Positions 37,085 through 48,420 of a stretch of DNA of 64,000 bases are shown here, in pieces. Source of the DNA: Acanthosoma haemorrhoidale (taxonomy: Eukaryota; Arthropoda; Insecta; Hemiptera; Acanthosomatidae); assembly GCA_930367205.1 (NCBI GenBank), contig OV884012.1:56255239-56319238 (forward strand), given 5' to 3'. Numbering within the stretch: position 1 is the first letter of the stretch; each line of letters starts with the position of its first letter. The position numbers and the translations under genes were made by a program. The notes below the pieces were generated by a model. That model saw only the letters and a list, made by a program, of their open reading frames with translations, did not search any database and was not told the DNA's origin.

Positions 37085-37250
37085 GTTATTATAGCTAGTG
37101 TATAATCAGTCAAACGGCTGAGTGGGGGCGTTGCAAATTCGATTCTCATCTGGAGAAGCCGATTATTTCGTGGCAGAATGAAATAAGTCCACTTTTCCTG
37201 ACATTGTGTCAGGGCGACACACCAGCGTTAAACACGATAAACTAAGAACA
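37085..37250 (+). repeat. Candidate tRNA-derived SINE
   Basis: TAGCTAGTGTA (37092-37102) is one base short of an A box. AAATTCGATTCTC (about 37135-37147) fits a B box at the right distance. The body contains GACATTGTGTCAGGGCGACAC. The head is only partly tRNA-like. Confidence 0.4.
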
Positions 37251-40200
37251 AAGATGCGCAGGATCAAGCAGAACTATCCAACTGGACATGTATGATCCTT
37301 ATTACAAACCTTAGGCAGCTAATAAAAAAATCAAAAAGTGGAATTATTTAAAAAAAATATTAATTATACATTAAAAGAAACCATCATGCTCAGCAGGTTC
37401 GGATATATTATAAGTCCTTTTAGATGGAAAAAGCTCATAAAAGCCTGTGCAGCCTAGGGTTGAAAAAGTAAAAGGTAGCAAGTGGTCACGTAGTGGTAAG
37501 CACCACAACACCAGCATGAGGAACAAAAAAAAATCGAGAAGACAGCCTTTGTTATATAAATATTATTGAAGTGGTTGATAAAAACATGATCACGAGCGCA
37601 CCACTTCTTTGCTGAACTGTTAAGAACGATTGTGACCATTTTCAAAAAGCTACCAAAGCCTTTCAGAACTTCGGAAAACCTTTCACTGCATTCTTTTCAG
37701 AACTTATCTAACTTTCATGTAACACTGTGGAAATTTGAATTATTAATTGCAATTAAAATTAATAACTAGAAATATCACCGAAGCTATTAATTGAATTTCT
37801 TTCGCTGAATTGCATTATTCCAGGGATATTTTAAATCATTGGTATATGTGTTTGGTATCTTTCTTTTCTGAATTCATCTAACATCAAAGCAATAATGTTG
37901 ACATTTAAAATTTTTATTGCGTTAAAAAATGTTATACTGTCAATACCGATGGGGTCATAGGTATTATTTATTTATTTGCTTTGGGCCAGAGTTCATCTTT
38001 TGCTGTAAAACTTAATTAATTTTGAGCATTTATCAAGGTAGACACCATTCCGTTCTGATCCCCTAATGTTTCGTGGACATATTGAGGCAAATATAGCTGC
38101 TCACTGACTAGTCTGAATATTGGGCTTGGATGATATTCTCCACTAAACTTTAAGCATCATTGCATTCTTTATAATAAGTGGAGGAATCCTGTCCTCAGAG
38201 TAGGCAACCATGTGAGAATCACGGCGTCCTGATCTCAGCCTTGCTTTCTTAGATTTTTGAGCGTCTTTGTTATCTTGTACTCTACCTTTCGCATTTCGTT
38301 TTGACTCTTTGACTAGAAAACAACGTCTACATCTTATCGTTTGTGACAATCTACGGTCCGTGAAGATATCAAATACCATTTCACCAATGGATCCTCCTTA
38401 TCGTCCCAACCTCCTCCAATTCAAATCAGCGGTCAAGTCCCGCCCTTGAAACTTTCATTTCCCTTCTCACAAATCGGTTTTCTTTGACCGTTTTTTTTTT
38501 TGTCATAAACGACAGGAACTCCATTTTCATCAATAATTGTCGTTCATAATCTTTTCCAATCTTTAAAACTAAACTTTACCAGTTCCTTATCATCCTTCAA
38601 TATACAAATTTATAAGTCATAAATATTCTGTTTTTAATTAATAATTTTTTTAGTGATTTCCTATTTAAATATATTTTATTAACATTTCATGTTATTTTCC
38701 TCTTGTAATAATTTCTTCACCTCTACTCATTTATGCTTTTTGTTACAATATCATCTTTGTTACAATTTTTATCGGTTCTTTGTAGTCATCTCATATATAC
38801 ATAGCCCTTTCGTTATTTATGATCATAACAGGGTAATGATGTGTATTTTTTATCAACTAAACATTTTATTCCTTTTTGTTCTTTTTAGGGCTTTTAGGGC
38901 GCTTTTGGTCCGTAGTAATGAGCCTACAACATTCTTCATTTATGTTTTCCAACGTTTACAGGTGGATTGTTCAGGTATCTTCCAAAAGTAATTAAATGTA
39001 TTATTGATAGCAGGAATAAGTGAATCCAGTATCACTCAGTATGCACTACAACTATTAGGTGAACTATCCTTAATCAAACCGTCTGCAATTAGTTCTCGAT
39101 TGGCACATGAGACAGTCTTTATTGTTTATTTTACTAATTGTAACCTTTAATAGGACCCAAAGGGCTGACTGGGAGTAGTTTATGGTTATAACAGTTAACT
39201 CAGACTTGAAGTAGTTTTACTCCCAACTATATTAATAAAACTAATTTGTAGTTTGTTTTTTTTTTTTTTCCTAAGCTCTCAAACTTACAAAAATAGGAAT
39301 GTGGGAAAATAAGGAAAATTATTTTTGGCTGGAAAGTGCCACTAATTTGTAGCACTGAATGATTTAATTTTGTAATTCAATACATTCTTAATATTGCGAG
39401 ATAATACCTTAAAGTAAAAAAATAAAGTAAACATATAACATTAAATAATAATATAAAACAGAAGATTGTAAATATTGTATGAATGAGAACATTTATCACA
39501 CAACACTTAGCACCCAATCAATATCAAAATACAGTTTTGCAAAAGTAAAAGTTATTCTTAGGGGACAACGCACCAGAATAAAGTGTTTATTTTAGTTCTT
39601 AATAGAGATTAAATCCTTTTTAATATGTCATTCTCCACCTCCTGGACAGTTTAATTAATACAGTAGATTTCCCGAGGGATAATAACCGCGAAGGATCAGG
39701 TAAACGAAGAGAAACCTTCACGAATATTAGGGAAGTGACTGGAAACAAGGAGCTTAGACATCCGTAGATCCGATAAATCTCAGGAAGCCAGGGGAGCAGA
39801 ACGGTTACCTAACTAAGCCTCTTCGGTCTCGGTGAGTGTTCTGCCCAGTCCTCTTCCGACCTATGCCCATAAAACATTGCAGAAATTAACTTTTATTGTT
39901 TACTGCTAATTCTGAAGAGGACAGTTGTTCTTTCAGACGGGTACATGGAATTCGTATTTGGCCTGCCGTATGTGTAATCTATCATTAGATTATTATTATT
40001 AAAATAATGATAGGATTGATTTGAACATTGAACTCATGGCCGCTCTCTGATTACGCGAATATTTATTGTTTATAATATAATAACGAGATGTCTGCGAGAA
40101 AAAATAAAATATTAAATAATCGGTCACAGATCTCTTCACTAACTTAACGTTGTTGTTTTTTTAATGACAATTGAAGGGTTGGTAGCAAGAAGGAGTCAGT

Positions 40201-41927
40201 TTCATTTTTTACCTTTTTCCAACATCTTATGTAGAAAAAATCGTTCTTTCGTTTGTATTTTCCGTATATTTTTCTTGTGATTTATTAAATTTTTGAAGAA
40301 AAATAATAAATTAGCTTACAAAAAAACGGGCTTTGGTGCAAAAATAGTCAGCTCCGAAATTTCAAAAATCAGTTTCGCTTACAGATTTATTTTTGTTACA
40401 TTTAAATACTACCAAATAATTTCCTAAGTAAGGTTAAAAATTCGATTTTTAAACAGTTGGAAAAAAGGAGCTCCCTCCTTGTGGAAACAGCTTCAATTAA
40501 GAAAAAAATGTAATAAAAAAAAAAAAAGTACTCGGGATTTGCTCTAAAACAATACATTTTATTTGGTAAAACATCTGGATCAATGAAAATCCCTTTTGAA
40601 AAAAAAAACAATGAAATACTGCATAAACAAACGATATGTTTTTGGCTGCCAAAAATAAATTTTTCGCTATATCCTTCAATTTCGTCTTACTATCTCGATT
40701 AGGATGTGGACTGATGTGGAAAAGAATCAGTCAATCGAAAATGGCTTCGGAGCTATGAGTTGAGAAAGTTCATAAGTAACATTCTGACGTTCAATGAGTC
40801 TTTAAATTTTTAAATCGATAGGCTAATTTAACAGACGTTTTCGTAGGACATATTAACTGACTAAAAACGATCTATATTAGAGCCTTTATGATTGTACAGT
40901 GAAAGTATTGGCATACAAATCAAAACAAAAAGGAATATCGGGCGATGACCTGAAGGAGGTCAGTTGACACTCTTGAGGTAACGAGTCAGCTACCTACTTC
41001 ACAAGCAGAAACTTATGTGAGCGGAAGAAGTTGAAACGTATGCATTTGCATAGCTTAATACCACGTTTAGTTATATTTCCAATAAACAGCTCTGAATCAC
41101 TTTTACTTTTAAATTTCACGATGCATTTAAAATATTTTGTAATCAATAAATAAATTAAAAAAGTAAATATATAGATACGCATGCAGAGTATAAAATAGTT
41201 CCAACATAATGCATGGACCACTTAGAAATAAAGACATGTCAAGATGAAACTAATGTCTGCGGTAAAACAAGAGGAATGTCTACCAACTTGATTCAGCACC
41301 AGATAACTTAAGTTCGTACTATTGACATCGTTATACGTTTGGTACAAATTATCCCATATGACAGATTGGAGACGAAGGTAAGGAGAAACTGAGTTAATTA
41401 CTTTTATAGTCGCGACAAAACTTGAAACGATTTCAAAGAGGGGAAATGAAGTTATACATTAAAGAGTTGGTCAATATTGTAAGTTCATTGGCTCATTGGA
41501 AAAATAACTCAAACAAACTGTGGCGGTACTCAATAGAGGGGGTAGTTGTTGGCCCCCTTTATTATAGTTAAGATAATAACTGACATGCGCAGGACAGTTA
41601 TTAAAAATAGTTTATCATTCTGAATATGGATCCACCGTAAACGCCTTCTTCCTCCCAGACCAATGATTGTCACTTTCAAAGATGGGTGCGATTTAAAGCA
41701 TACACTTAAAGCAAGAAATTGTGTTTCCGACATTGACCGGACATTGAAGTATATACCGGCACTAATGTATGTTTTGATTTTCCTGACACTTCAGGACAAA
41801 TAAACTCTTACTCTAAAATCACAGATTTGAAAGAAGAATTACAAAGGACAATTAGAGATGCGTACATATATTAAACATTTACCGTTATGATTTTTTCCAA
41901 AAATGTCCCCACTAAGTTAACCGGTGA
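37251..41927. other. No gene recognised; AT-rich desert
   Basis: Long AT-rich stretch. Frames of up to 100 codons at 38689-38991 (+), 38143-38379 (-) and 40402-40679 (-) are low-complexity or featureless. 39463-39500 (TTGTAAATATTGTATGAATG) matches the 3' UTR of LINE family J3 and may be a tiny fragment. 38719-38760 resembles 50389-50430. Confidence 0.4.
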
Positions 41928-42041
41928 CAGAACGCCTGGCTAAAGACGTTCGCCACTTTCTAAAGAGATCACGGAACTCTATTAAAATCCGAAGAGAAAG
42001 ATGTCTCTCCGAAAGCCAGTCGTTTACAAATCAATCTGCTA
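41928..42041 (+). repeat. Diverged duplicate of 42358-42471
   Basis: ACAGAACGC, then CACTTTCTAAAGAGATCACG and CGAAAGCCAGTCG and CAATCTGCT occur in both places, with about 90 percent identity by eye over 114 bp. One reading frame (FLKRSRNSIKIR-ERCLSESQS) stays open in both. Confidence 0.85.
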
Positions 42042-42357
42042 ACAGATAGATAATTAAATGCTTTAAATTTAGACCAAAAATAAGCAAAATTTAAAAATCA
42101 TCATCATGATAATACACCGAAAAAAACTATTATCTTTACTTTAAGCGATGAGTGACATGATGATGGAGGTATTTTAAATCTTTCTTATTATTGTACGTAA
42201 ATGTATTTAATGAAACTATAATAAATATATTTCTCTCTTCATCTTTAAATAATTATAAACCTATCGCGCAAGCTTTAAAAAAAATTTACAGCCGACATAA
42301 AAAAAAAAAAGTTGCCGATTGACACCTCCTTTTGGTCCTTCATATCAGACAATACGA
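42042..42357. other. No gene recognised
   Basis: AT-rich spacer between the two 114-bp duplicates. I see nothing in it. Confidence 0.5.
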
Positions 42358-42471
42358 CAGAACGCGAGGCGGCAGACTCTTCGTCACTTTCTAAAGAGAT
42401 CACGGAACTCTATTAAAATCAGAGGAGAAAGATGTCTCTCCGAAAGCCAGTCGGTTACAAAGCAATCTGCT
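42358..42471 (+). repeat. Diverged duplicate of 41928-42041
   Basis: Partner of the upstream copy. It continues into a moderately GC-rich stretch (to about 42560) that upstream copy 1 lacks. The open frame runs 42319-42507. Confidence 0.85.
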
Positions 42472-42599
42472 CAAGGAGATACATATGTAGCGGCGACCAT
42501 GCTCTAATCAGCAAGGAAGGCACGCTCAGGCGCCATCGGCCCAAGAAAGTATGTACTCTTATCGGAACTAAGAACCACTTCCTTTCACTGAATGAAATC

Positions 42600-42860
42600 A
42601 TTTAGGACTAGCCTTCTATATCTTCCCTCGCAAGGATTTTATCAAAGGAAAATGAGTTGTTAATTCAATTATTGTTTGCTAATCTTATCACTTGTTAAAT
42701 TAACTGTTATTGTATTATATTATTGCTCTTCTAAATATGTCAATTTAGTTATCTTGTTCTGAATTGTAGTCCTGATGATGACTAGGCAAAAGGTCGATTG
42801 AGGATGGTATATTAATAAAAATATACATACAAGGAGTGACTACAAGCTTTTTTAACATAT
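42600..42860 (+). other. Possible 3' terminus of a Penelope-like element
   Basis: CTGATGA at 42772-42778 is followed by a short stem TGAC...GTCG and GATTGA, resembling an eroded hammerhead ribozyme core, then an AT-rich tail. Penelope-like elements often end this way. No coding part is recognisable upstream. Confidence 0.25.
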
Positions 42861-43546
42861 ATAAATGCCAACATAAAAGTTCCTACCCCGAAGAATAATA
42901 TTACAGAAAAATATTCTTTTTTTTGTCCAAATCCTACAAAATATAATTCACAGGTTAATGCATTAATGAAAAAAAAACAATAAATAATTTATAATTATTA
43001 TTAGCATTAAGTATTATTAGCCAAAGAAAGAAGGAAAAAATGGACAGGACCATGATCAGACTCTTCTTTGCCTAACCTGTAATCAACACGAATCCTTTAT
43101 TTTACAATTTTAACATTTGTTAAATCGATTATTTTTTAGAAACACTTCTTCTAAAAAAAAATTAGCTTCTTAAATTAATTGGATTTTTGGAAAATGGCAA
43201 AAAATATTATTTATTTTGTCTGTGTCTTCATAGATTAGTAGAAACATAAAAACATTTGTTTTTTATATTATCCTTGAATGCTTGTAAAATATGATGGCCT
43301 AATTTTATGTTAAGTAAACCTGAAAAAGAAACAATAAAGACCCTGGATTTTAAATAACATTCGCAATTTTTAACTTCCCACAAGTTATTTATTTCTTACC
43401 CACGAGCGATTTTAGTAGCCCATACTTGTATAGCTCAGATTGTTAATTTTAGTGGCGTATTGACTCGTAACTCGTAAAGTAGAGAACAAGATATTACTAA
43501 CTTGTGCGAATATAAAAATAGGATGTTATTTACCTAATATAAACTT
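42861..43546. other. No gene recognised
   Basis: AT-rich spacer before a LINE insertion. I see nothing in it. Confidence 0.5.
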
Positions 43547-43559
43547 AGAATCAACAATA

Positions 43560-44327
43560 TATATAATTCCTTTATTGTGCTAAAATTACAATCTGCCTTG
43601 CTAGGCAATAAGTAATTAAGATATACGATCATTCATACCATATTTACATTTCATCATTCACTCGCTCATTCATTCAGGACATGATTGGAGAAACTGGCCA
43701 TTGCCAGGACTCCCACTGTCACTTGATTATAGCAGGTCACGAGGCCACTGCCGTTTTAGTCTCCGAGGAGGATTATAGGGATGAGTGACGCAGTGCAGTG
43801 ACTGTGCTACAGGATTAGGGTGGTTGGAAAGGCTACTGTGGAATTTCGTAAACTTGGAAGGGATGAGTTCTAGAATGTAGGGTATATTAAGGTCGTTATG
43901 AAGGGTTTTGTTGCTGACATAATAAGGGGCATTTACTATTGTTCTCAGGACTTTTGATTGAAAGGATTGGATACGCTTGATGTTCGACTTTTTTGCTGTC
44001 CCCCATAGCTCTATTCCGTATGTCCAGATTGGTTTAAGTATAACTTTGTAGATTAGTAGTTTATTTTCTATTGAGAGATGGGATGTCCTTTGAAGTAGTC
44101 TGTATAGTTGTCCAAAGCGTCTGTTTAGTTCTTGTCTTTTTAGTCTCGTATGTGGGTTCCAGGTCAGTCGTTTATCGAGATGGAAGCCTAAATACCGTAC
44201 TGTCTCGGATACAGGGAGAGGAATAGAATTAAAATAAACTAGTGGACAAGACTTGCGACAAAGGGTGAAGGTAATGTGGGAACATTTTGCTTCATTAACT
44301 TTGATCCGCCATTGGTTGCACCAATAA
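43560..44327 (-). mobile_element. 5'-truncated Jockey-type LINE (family J3) with target duplication
   Basis: The minus strand reads the end of ORF2: QWRIKVNEAKCSHITF, VRYLGFHLDKRLTW, NKLLIYKVILKPIWTYGIEL and PPRRLKRQWPRDLL, stopping near 43727, then a 3' UTR ending CACAATAAAGGAATTATATA. The 13-bp direct repeat AGAATCAACAATA flanks it (43547-43559 and 44328-44340). The fragment of ORF2 is open throughout, so the insertion is young, but the endonuclease and most of the reverse transcriptase are missing. The first 30 or so residues of the longer open frame (to 44407) are flanking DNA. Confidence 0.88.
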
Positions 44328-44340
44328 AGAATCAACAATA

Positions 44341-44930
44341 AAACTATAAACCTGTATTTTACCTTTATACTCATTTTTGAGAAACTGAAGGTGTTATATT
44401 TACACACAATGACGGTTAATTAAGAACTTCCTCTTTTATTTTACTTTATTCGGCAGTAATTTGTGGAGAACTTGAAAACCCTGCTCAAGAAGTTGGAAAA
44501 TCGTTTTCTCACATACCTTTAGAATGAAATTAGTTTGGTTATGTTCTAATGATGCTAATTGTTTTTATTTTTTTTATTAACACAAGAACATAGATAGTTC
44601 CTTCGAATTTACGCGCACATTTTGCCAAAAAAATAGAAATAAGTCATTTGGACATAATTAATGATTGATAATTAGTAAATATTAAGCCAATGATAAATAT
44701 TACAAAATTTACAATGAGCATGTAAAAACATTTTGGTACAGCTTTAATTAAAATCGATTTTGCAGTTTTTAATTTGTTCACGCTTCATGATAAATGCGCC
44801 ACCCTTATTAGAATGTAACAGGCAATTTTATTGAAGAACTTGGGATGGATAAATGAATATTTAGCTACTTGCGTATTACCGATACATATTTGTTATAGCA
44901 ATTAAATATATTAGATTTCAAGATCTGACG
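44341..44930. other. No gene recognised
   Basis: AT-rich. I see nothing in it. Confidence 0.5.
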
Positions 44931-44934
44931 CCTG

Positions 44935-45265
44935 AAAATGGGGTTTTCCCTAAACGTCTTAAAGCCCCTCCCCCCTGAAATTACCATGAAAATCCGCAAG
45001 CAAAGTCACTTTCAAGTTTCACCCATCCGTACAAATACTCTCGGAGATCGAAGCGGAAGTGTCCCCGTGATCTTTTGTCAATATTTAGACACTGGGAGTT
45101 CTGACATTGGTCAGTTTTCTCCCCTTATGTACTGAATGAATGTATATTGTAAATACGTTTTTGTAAATGTAAATTTGTAAATACGATACGAATGCAATCT
45201 AGGCAATTATTGTCCTTCTATGGCAGAACGTAATTTTTATTCAAAGAAAGATCTAATAAAAAAAA
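44935..45265 (+). repeat. Diverged LINE 3' UTR related to family J3
   Basis: GGGAGTTCTGACATTGGTCA parallels GGGAGCCCTGGCAATGGCCA of the J3 copy at 62.9 kb. Further on, ATTGTAAATACG and GGCAGAACGTAATTTTTATT parallel its last part. It ends in an A-run (about 45257-45268). It is GC-richer than its flanks. Confidence 0.55.
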
Positions 45266-47755
45266 AAAGATCCGACTATTTTATACGACTTGAGAATAAT
45301 TTTTATAAACATACACAGGAAGAATGAAAACACTAGTTTTTACCACAAAATTATACGCGAGAGTATAGCGAAAATACCCTTATTTTTTAAACGTGCAAAC
45401 TATACTCTCTGGATCACTATAGACAAAACTAAATGATAACATACTAACCATAACACCATTTATTCGTTCTTCTTCACTTGATCGAGATAAAAATTCGACA
45501 GTCCAGTTACAGGAACGTGACTCCACTGTTATGAACTCCACGTTATATCACATTTGTCACCGATTCACTTGCGTCACAGTTAACTTCTTACTAGCACTAG
45601 TTACTTATTCATGATACCGCAGGCAAAATTCATTATTCCATAGTTTGATAGTCTTCAATCATCATCTGCAGCGGAATAAGTTCACTGATACCGTGAAGAA
45701 ATAAATGTGTCCTTTATGGAATACTGTAGCCCTTGTTGCTCAGTCGGTTAACACTTCTTTTAGAAATTAAGATGGTTTGTGTTATGAAGTTCCACACTTT
45801 CATGAATGTTACGACCAATATTCTAAAGAATTTTAAACCAATACTCTACTTTTCTTATTTCTCGGCGTTTTGGATATTTCATAATATTCCATTACTTAAA
45901 ATCTGTACATTGCCATAGTTCCCATGACTGCTAAACGACCAACAATCGATTTTCATTTCGAGTTTCTTCCCTAGGTAGTCTTCATATATTTCATTTAATA
46001 ATAATATCGGTTTTAACGACTTAAACATAAATTATACAGTAATTTTCAACGAAAGCCTTTTCCTGCGACGTATTAGACATTGGCTATGCAGATAGAGGAG
46101 GCAGGGAGCTCACTTGGCAGAGTACCTGAGCCGGGATTAGGACATCCCGTGCCTGTCAATATCTTTTTTCTTGCACTAATAGTTATAAAAATATAATATA
46201 AGTAATAATATTGTACCTCATGTTGCCCAAATAACAATACCTTTGTATTGATTAGAGCTATCACATAAATACAATTGTTACTTAATGAGAATTTTTGGAT
46301 ACGTCAACGAACGCCTATCTAACAAAAGGTGCACAATGTACGGAGGGTACCAAAATACTTCTGTATGACATAAGGAATTCGTTCCAAATTCATTCCGTTA
46401 TTCACCTAAAGAAACATCCATGAGGGTTGCGACCTCATAATTTTCCCTTTACCCTTCATACCACTTTATTTGGCTTGGCACCCTTAAACAGCATCATCAC
46501 TATGTAAAAACAATTGCACATATATAATTTTCCATATCTAAATTGGTATTCTACATAGAGCCTATATAAATAGCTATATAGATAGCTAAATGATGCCTTC
46601 TCAGTAACTCTTCTGTATTTTTATCCATAACAGTCGTCAGTCAGATTTATAACACATAACAAAGACCATATAAATGATTATCAAGTCATTTATAATCAAT
46701 GATGAAAGGATCTAGACGCCACTGTATTGATAAGACGGGGTTTCTCGAGAAATCATACAAAGAAAAACACGATGAGGACCGAATGAGCAGATGCCCTTGA
46801 CACAGAACCCATTTTCTTCGCAGTAAAGTCCATTATGACTCCCCGTACAGCTGAAGTCCTGATAGCCTTGATGTTGTTTTAGCAATGTGATAAATGTCAT
46901 TTCCTTTTTTTATGAAGGTTTACTTTTTAAAGATATATTCCACAACAACCTAGATTACCTTGTATATGTATGTGTTTGGTAAGATTTAAAATGAGACGTA
47001 CAAGAAAGATATACGACCAAAAAACAAAAAACAAAATAAGAGGATATACTACTAACTGTAGGCTTCGATTCTCTATCACTTAAGATTTTTCTCATTTTCA
47101 TTGTTTGAAGGAATAAGAACATTTTAAAGACAATTAAGCAAAAGTAAATACAAAGATATGTCTTAAGAATCACTATTAGATGTTTTTGGACCAAGTTTGG
47201 TAATCAAGTTGTTTAAACAAATAGTAAATTAATTATTTTTTTCACATTTAATTAATAATTAACAAAATTGTAGGGAAATCCTTTTTCTTAAAGTTTAACG
47301 TCTTAAACCCGTTTATATAAACATATTTATACATTAAAAATGGAAGAAAAAAAAATTATATAAAACTATAACGAAGGAAGCCTATGATCCTAGTAGTGTC
47401 CATAAACCCACCCCTTTAACTATTGCATTTTGTTAGAAACCCTATTTGACAGAGAGACGGCAAATTTGACTAGAAGGTTCCTCTAAATCAAAGAACAGAA
47501 CTAAAAAGAATTCCAATACAATTAACAGATAATTAAGAGATTAATTAAACTACCCATTTGGCGATTAAATATAAATATATTACGCTTGTTGAGACACGAA
47601 TCAACCAAAGAAAGATTTGCTTATTAGTTATTCAGTTACCTACTTATCAATTAATATGGAAACCTAAATTATGAGAAACACCATGCACCAATCACTGGCT
47701 CTAATAAAAAAAGGTACGAAGGATGACGAATGAAGATAAAGATGACCTACCCGAT
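45266..47755. other. No gene established; one cysteine-rich minus-strand frame
   Basis: Mostly AT-rich. At 46712-46900 on the minus strand a 62-codon frame contains CTGSHNGLYCEENGFCVKGI then C, with cysteines spaced like an EGF- or ADAM-type cysteine-rich module, preceded by an AG that could be a splice acceptor (GGACTTCAG). It could be an exon or a remnant; no partner exon was found. The rest holds nothing recognisable. Confidence 0.25.
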
Positions 47756-47758
47756 GAT

Positions 47759-47983
47759 TGACGTGATGCAGCCGTAGCTCCTGTGCACATACGCAGGCCG
47801 AGGGCGAAGCCGCCCCCGGCTGATTGGGTACCGCCTCCGTCAGGTGCATCGCAACCACTGGTGACCGCGGGAACTTTCTCTGGTGTGCCCCCGCCCCTTA
47901 TGCAACCCCCTCCTGCTTCTTACATAGTCTTAACTCCTGGCAGTGGTGAAACTGTTCGTGCATCTGCAACTGTCGTAGTCTAG
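47759..47983 (+). other. Proline-rich, GC-rich open frame of unknown origin
   Basis: From the AG at 47769-47771 the frame reads VAPVHIRRPRAKPPPADWVP, then PPSGASQPLVTAGTFSGVPP and ends ETVRASATVVV at a TAG (47981-47983). GC content rises sharply over the flanks and falls again afterwards. It could be a terminal coding exon with the acceptor GTGATGCAG, or part of a LINE, because a J2 3' UTR begins about 190 bp downstream. There is no known domain. Confidence 0.3.
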
Positions 47984-48169
47984 TCGATAAGAGTCCAAAC
48001 TCCACCATGTACTCGTATCCAATACCTAAAACCATCCCTTCAAGAGAAACGTTAAGTGGTAAATAACCCTAAAGACATTATAGCAATGTGAACGGTCTGA
48101 CTAGTCGATGCAAAATTACTTATTCATCGCAGATTCGGCCCTTTTTACCTCCTCGTGAAGTCTCCTGTC

Positions 48170-48420
48170 ACAGATGTAATGTGAGGTAGCTTCTCGCTCG
48201 CATATAATTTTTCCACCCTCGGTAGACTCTTACTACCTTCCCGATTCCACCCACCTCCTTTAGGCATTCCACACCCTATATCCTTCTCATACATCCTTCA
48301 AATGGGGGACTCCCCTTAGTTAAAGGCACTCATTAGCCCGAAATAAGTTTCCTTTATTTTTCCTACATCCTACTTTTATAAGTTTAAGAGCTAAGGAAAA
48401 AAAAGAAAAAAAAAAAGCAT
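48170..48420 (+). repeat. LINE 3' UTR fragment, family J2
   Basis: It shares ACATCCTTCAAATGGGGGAC and CTTTATTTTTCC, and the C-rich, CCCTC-rich context, with 27830-27990, and ends in an A-run at 48400-48417. There is no coding part unless the frame at 47.8 kb belongs to it. Confidence 0.6.

Noticed and set aside
38719..38760. Similarity to 50389-50430
   Set aside because: The shared stretch is about 40 bp of T-rich sequence, and the order of other weak matches nearby is not collinear; chance or low complexity is likely.
43727..44407. The whole 226-codon frame as one gene
   Set aside because: The part above 44327 lies outside the LINE's target duplication, so the first residues are flanking DNA read in frame by chance.
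45729..45790. TTGCTCAGTCGGTTAACAC looks like a tRNA A box
   Set aside because: No B box or T-arm follows at the right distance, so neither a tRNA nor a SINE is supported.
46086..46150. CTCACTTGGCAGAGTACCTG resembles a tRNA D-arm
   Set aside because: No GTTCRANTC-type B box within 70 bp and no cloverleaf.
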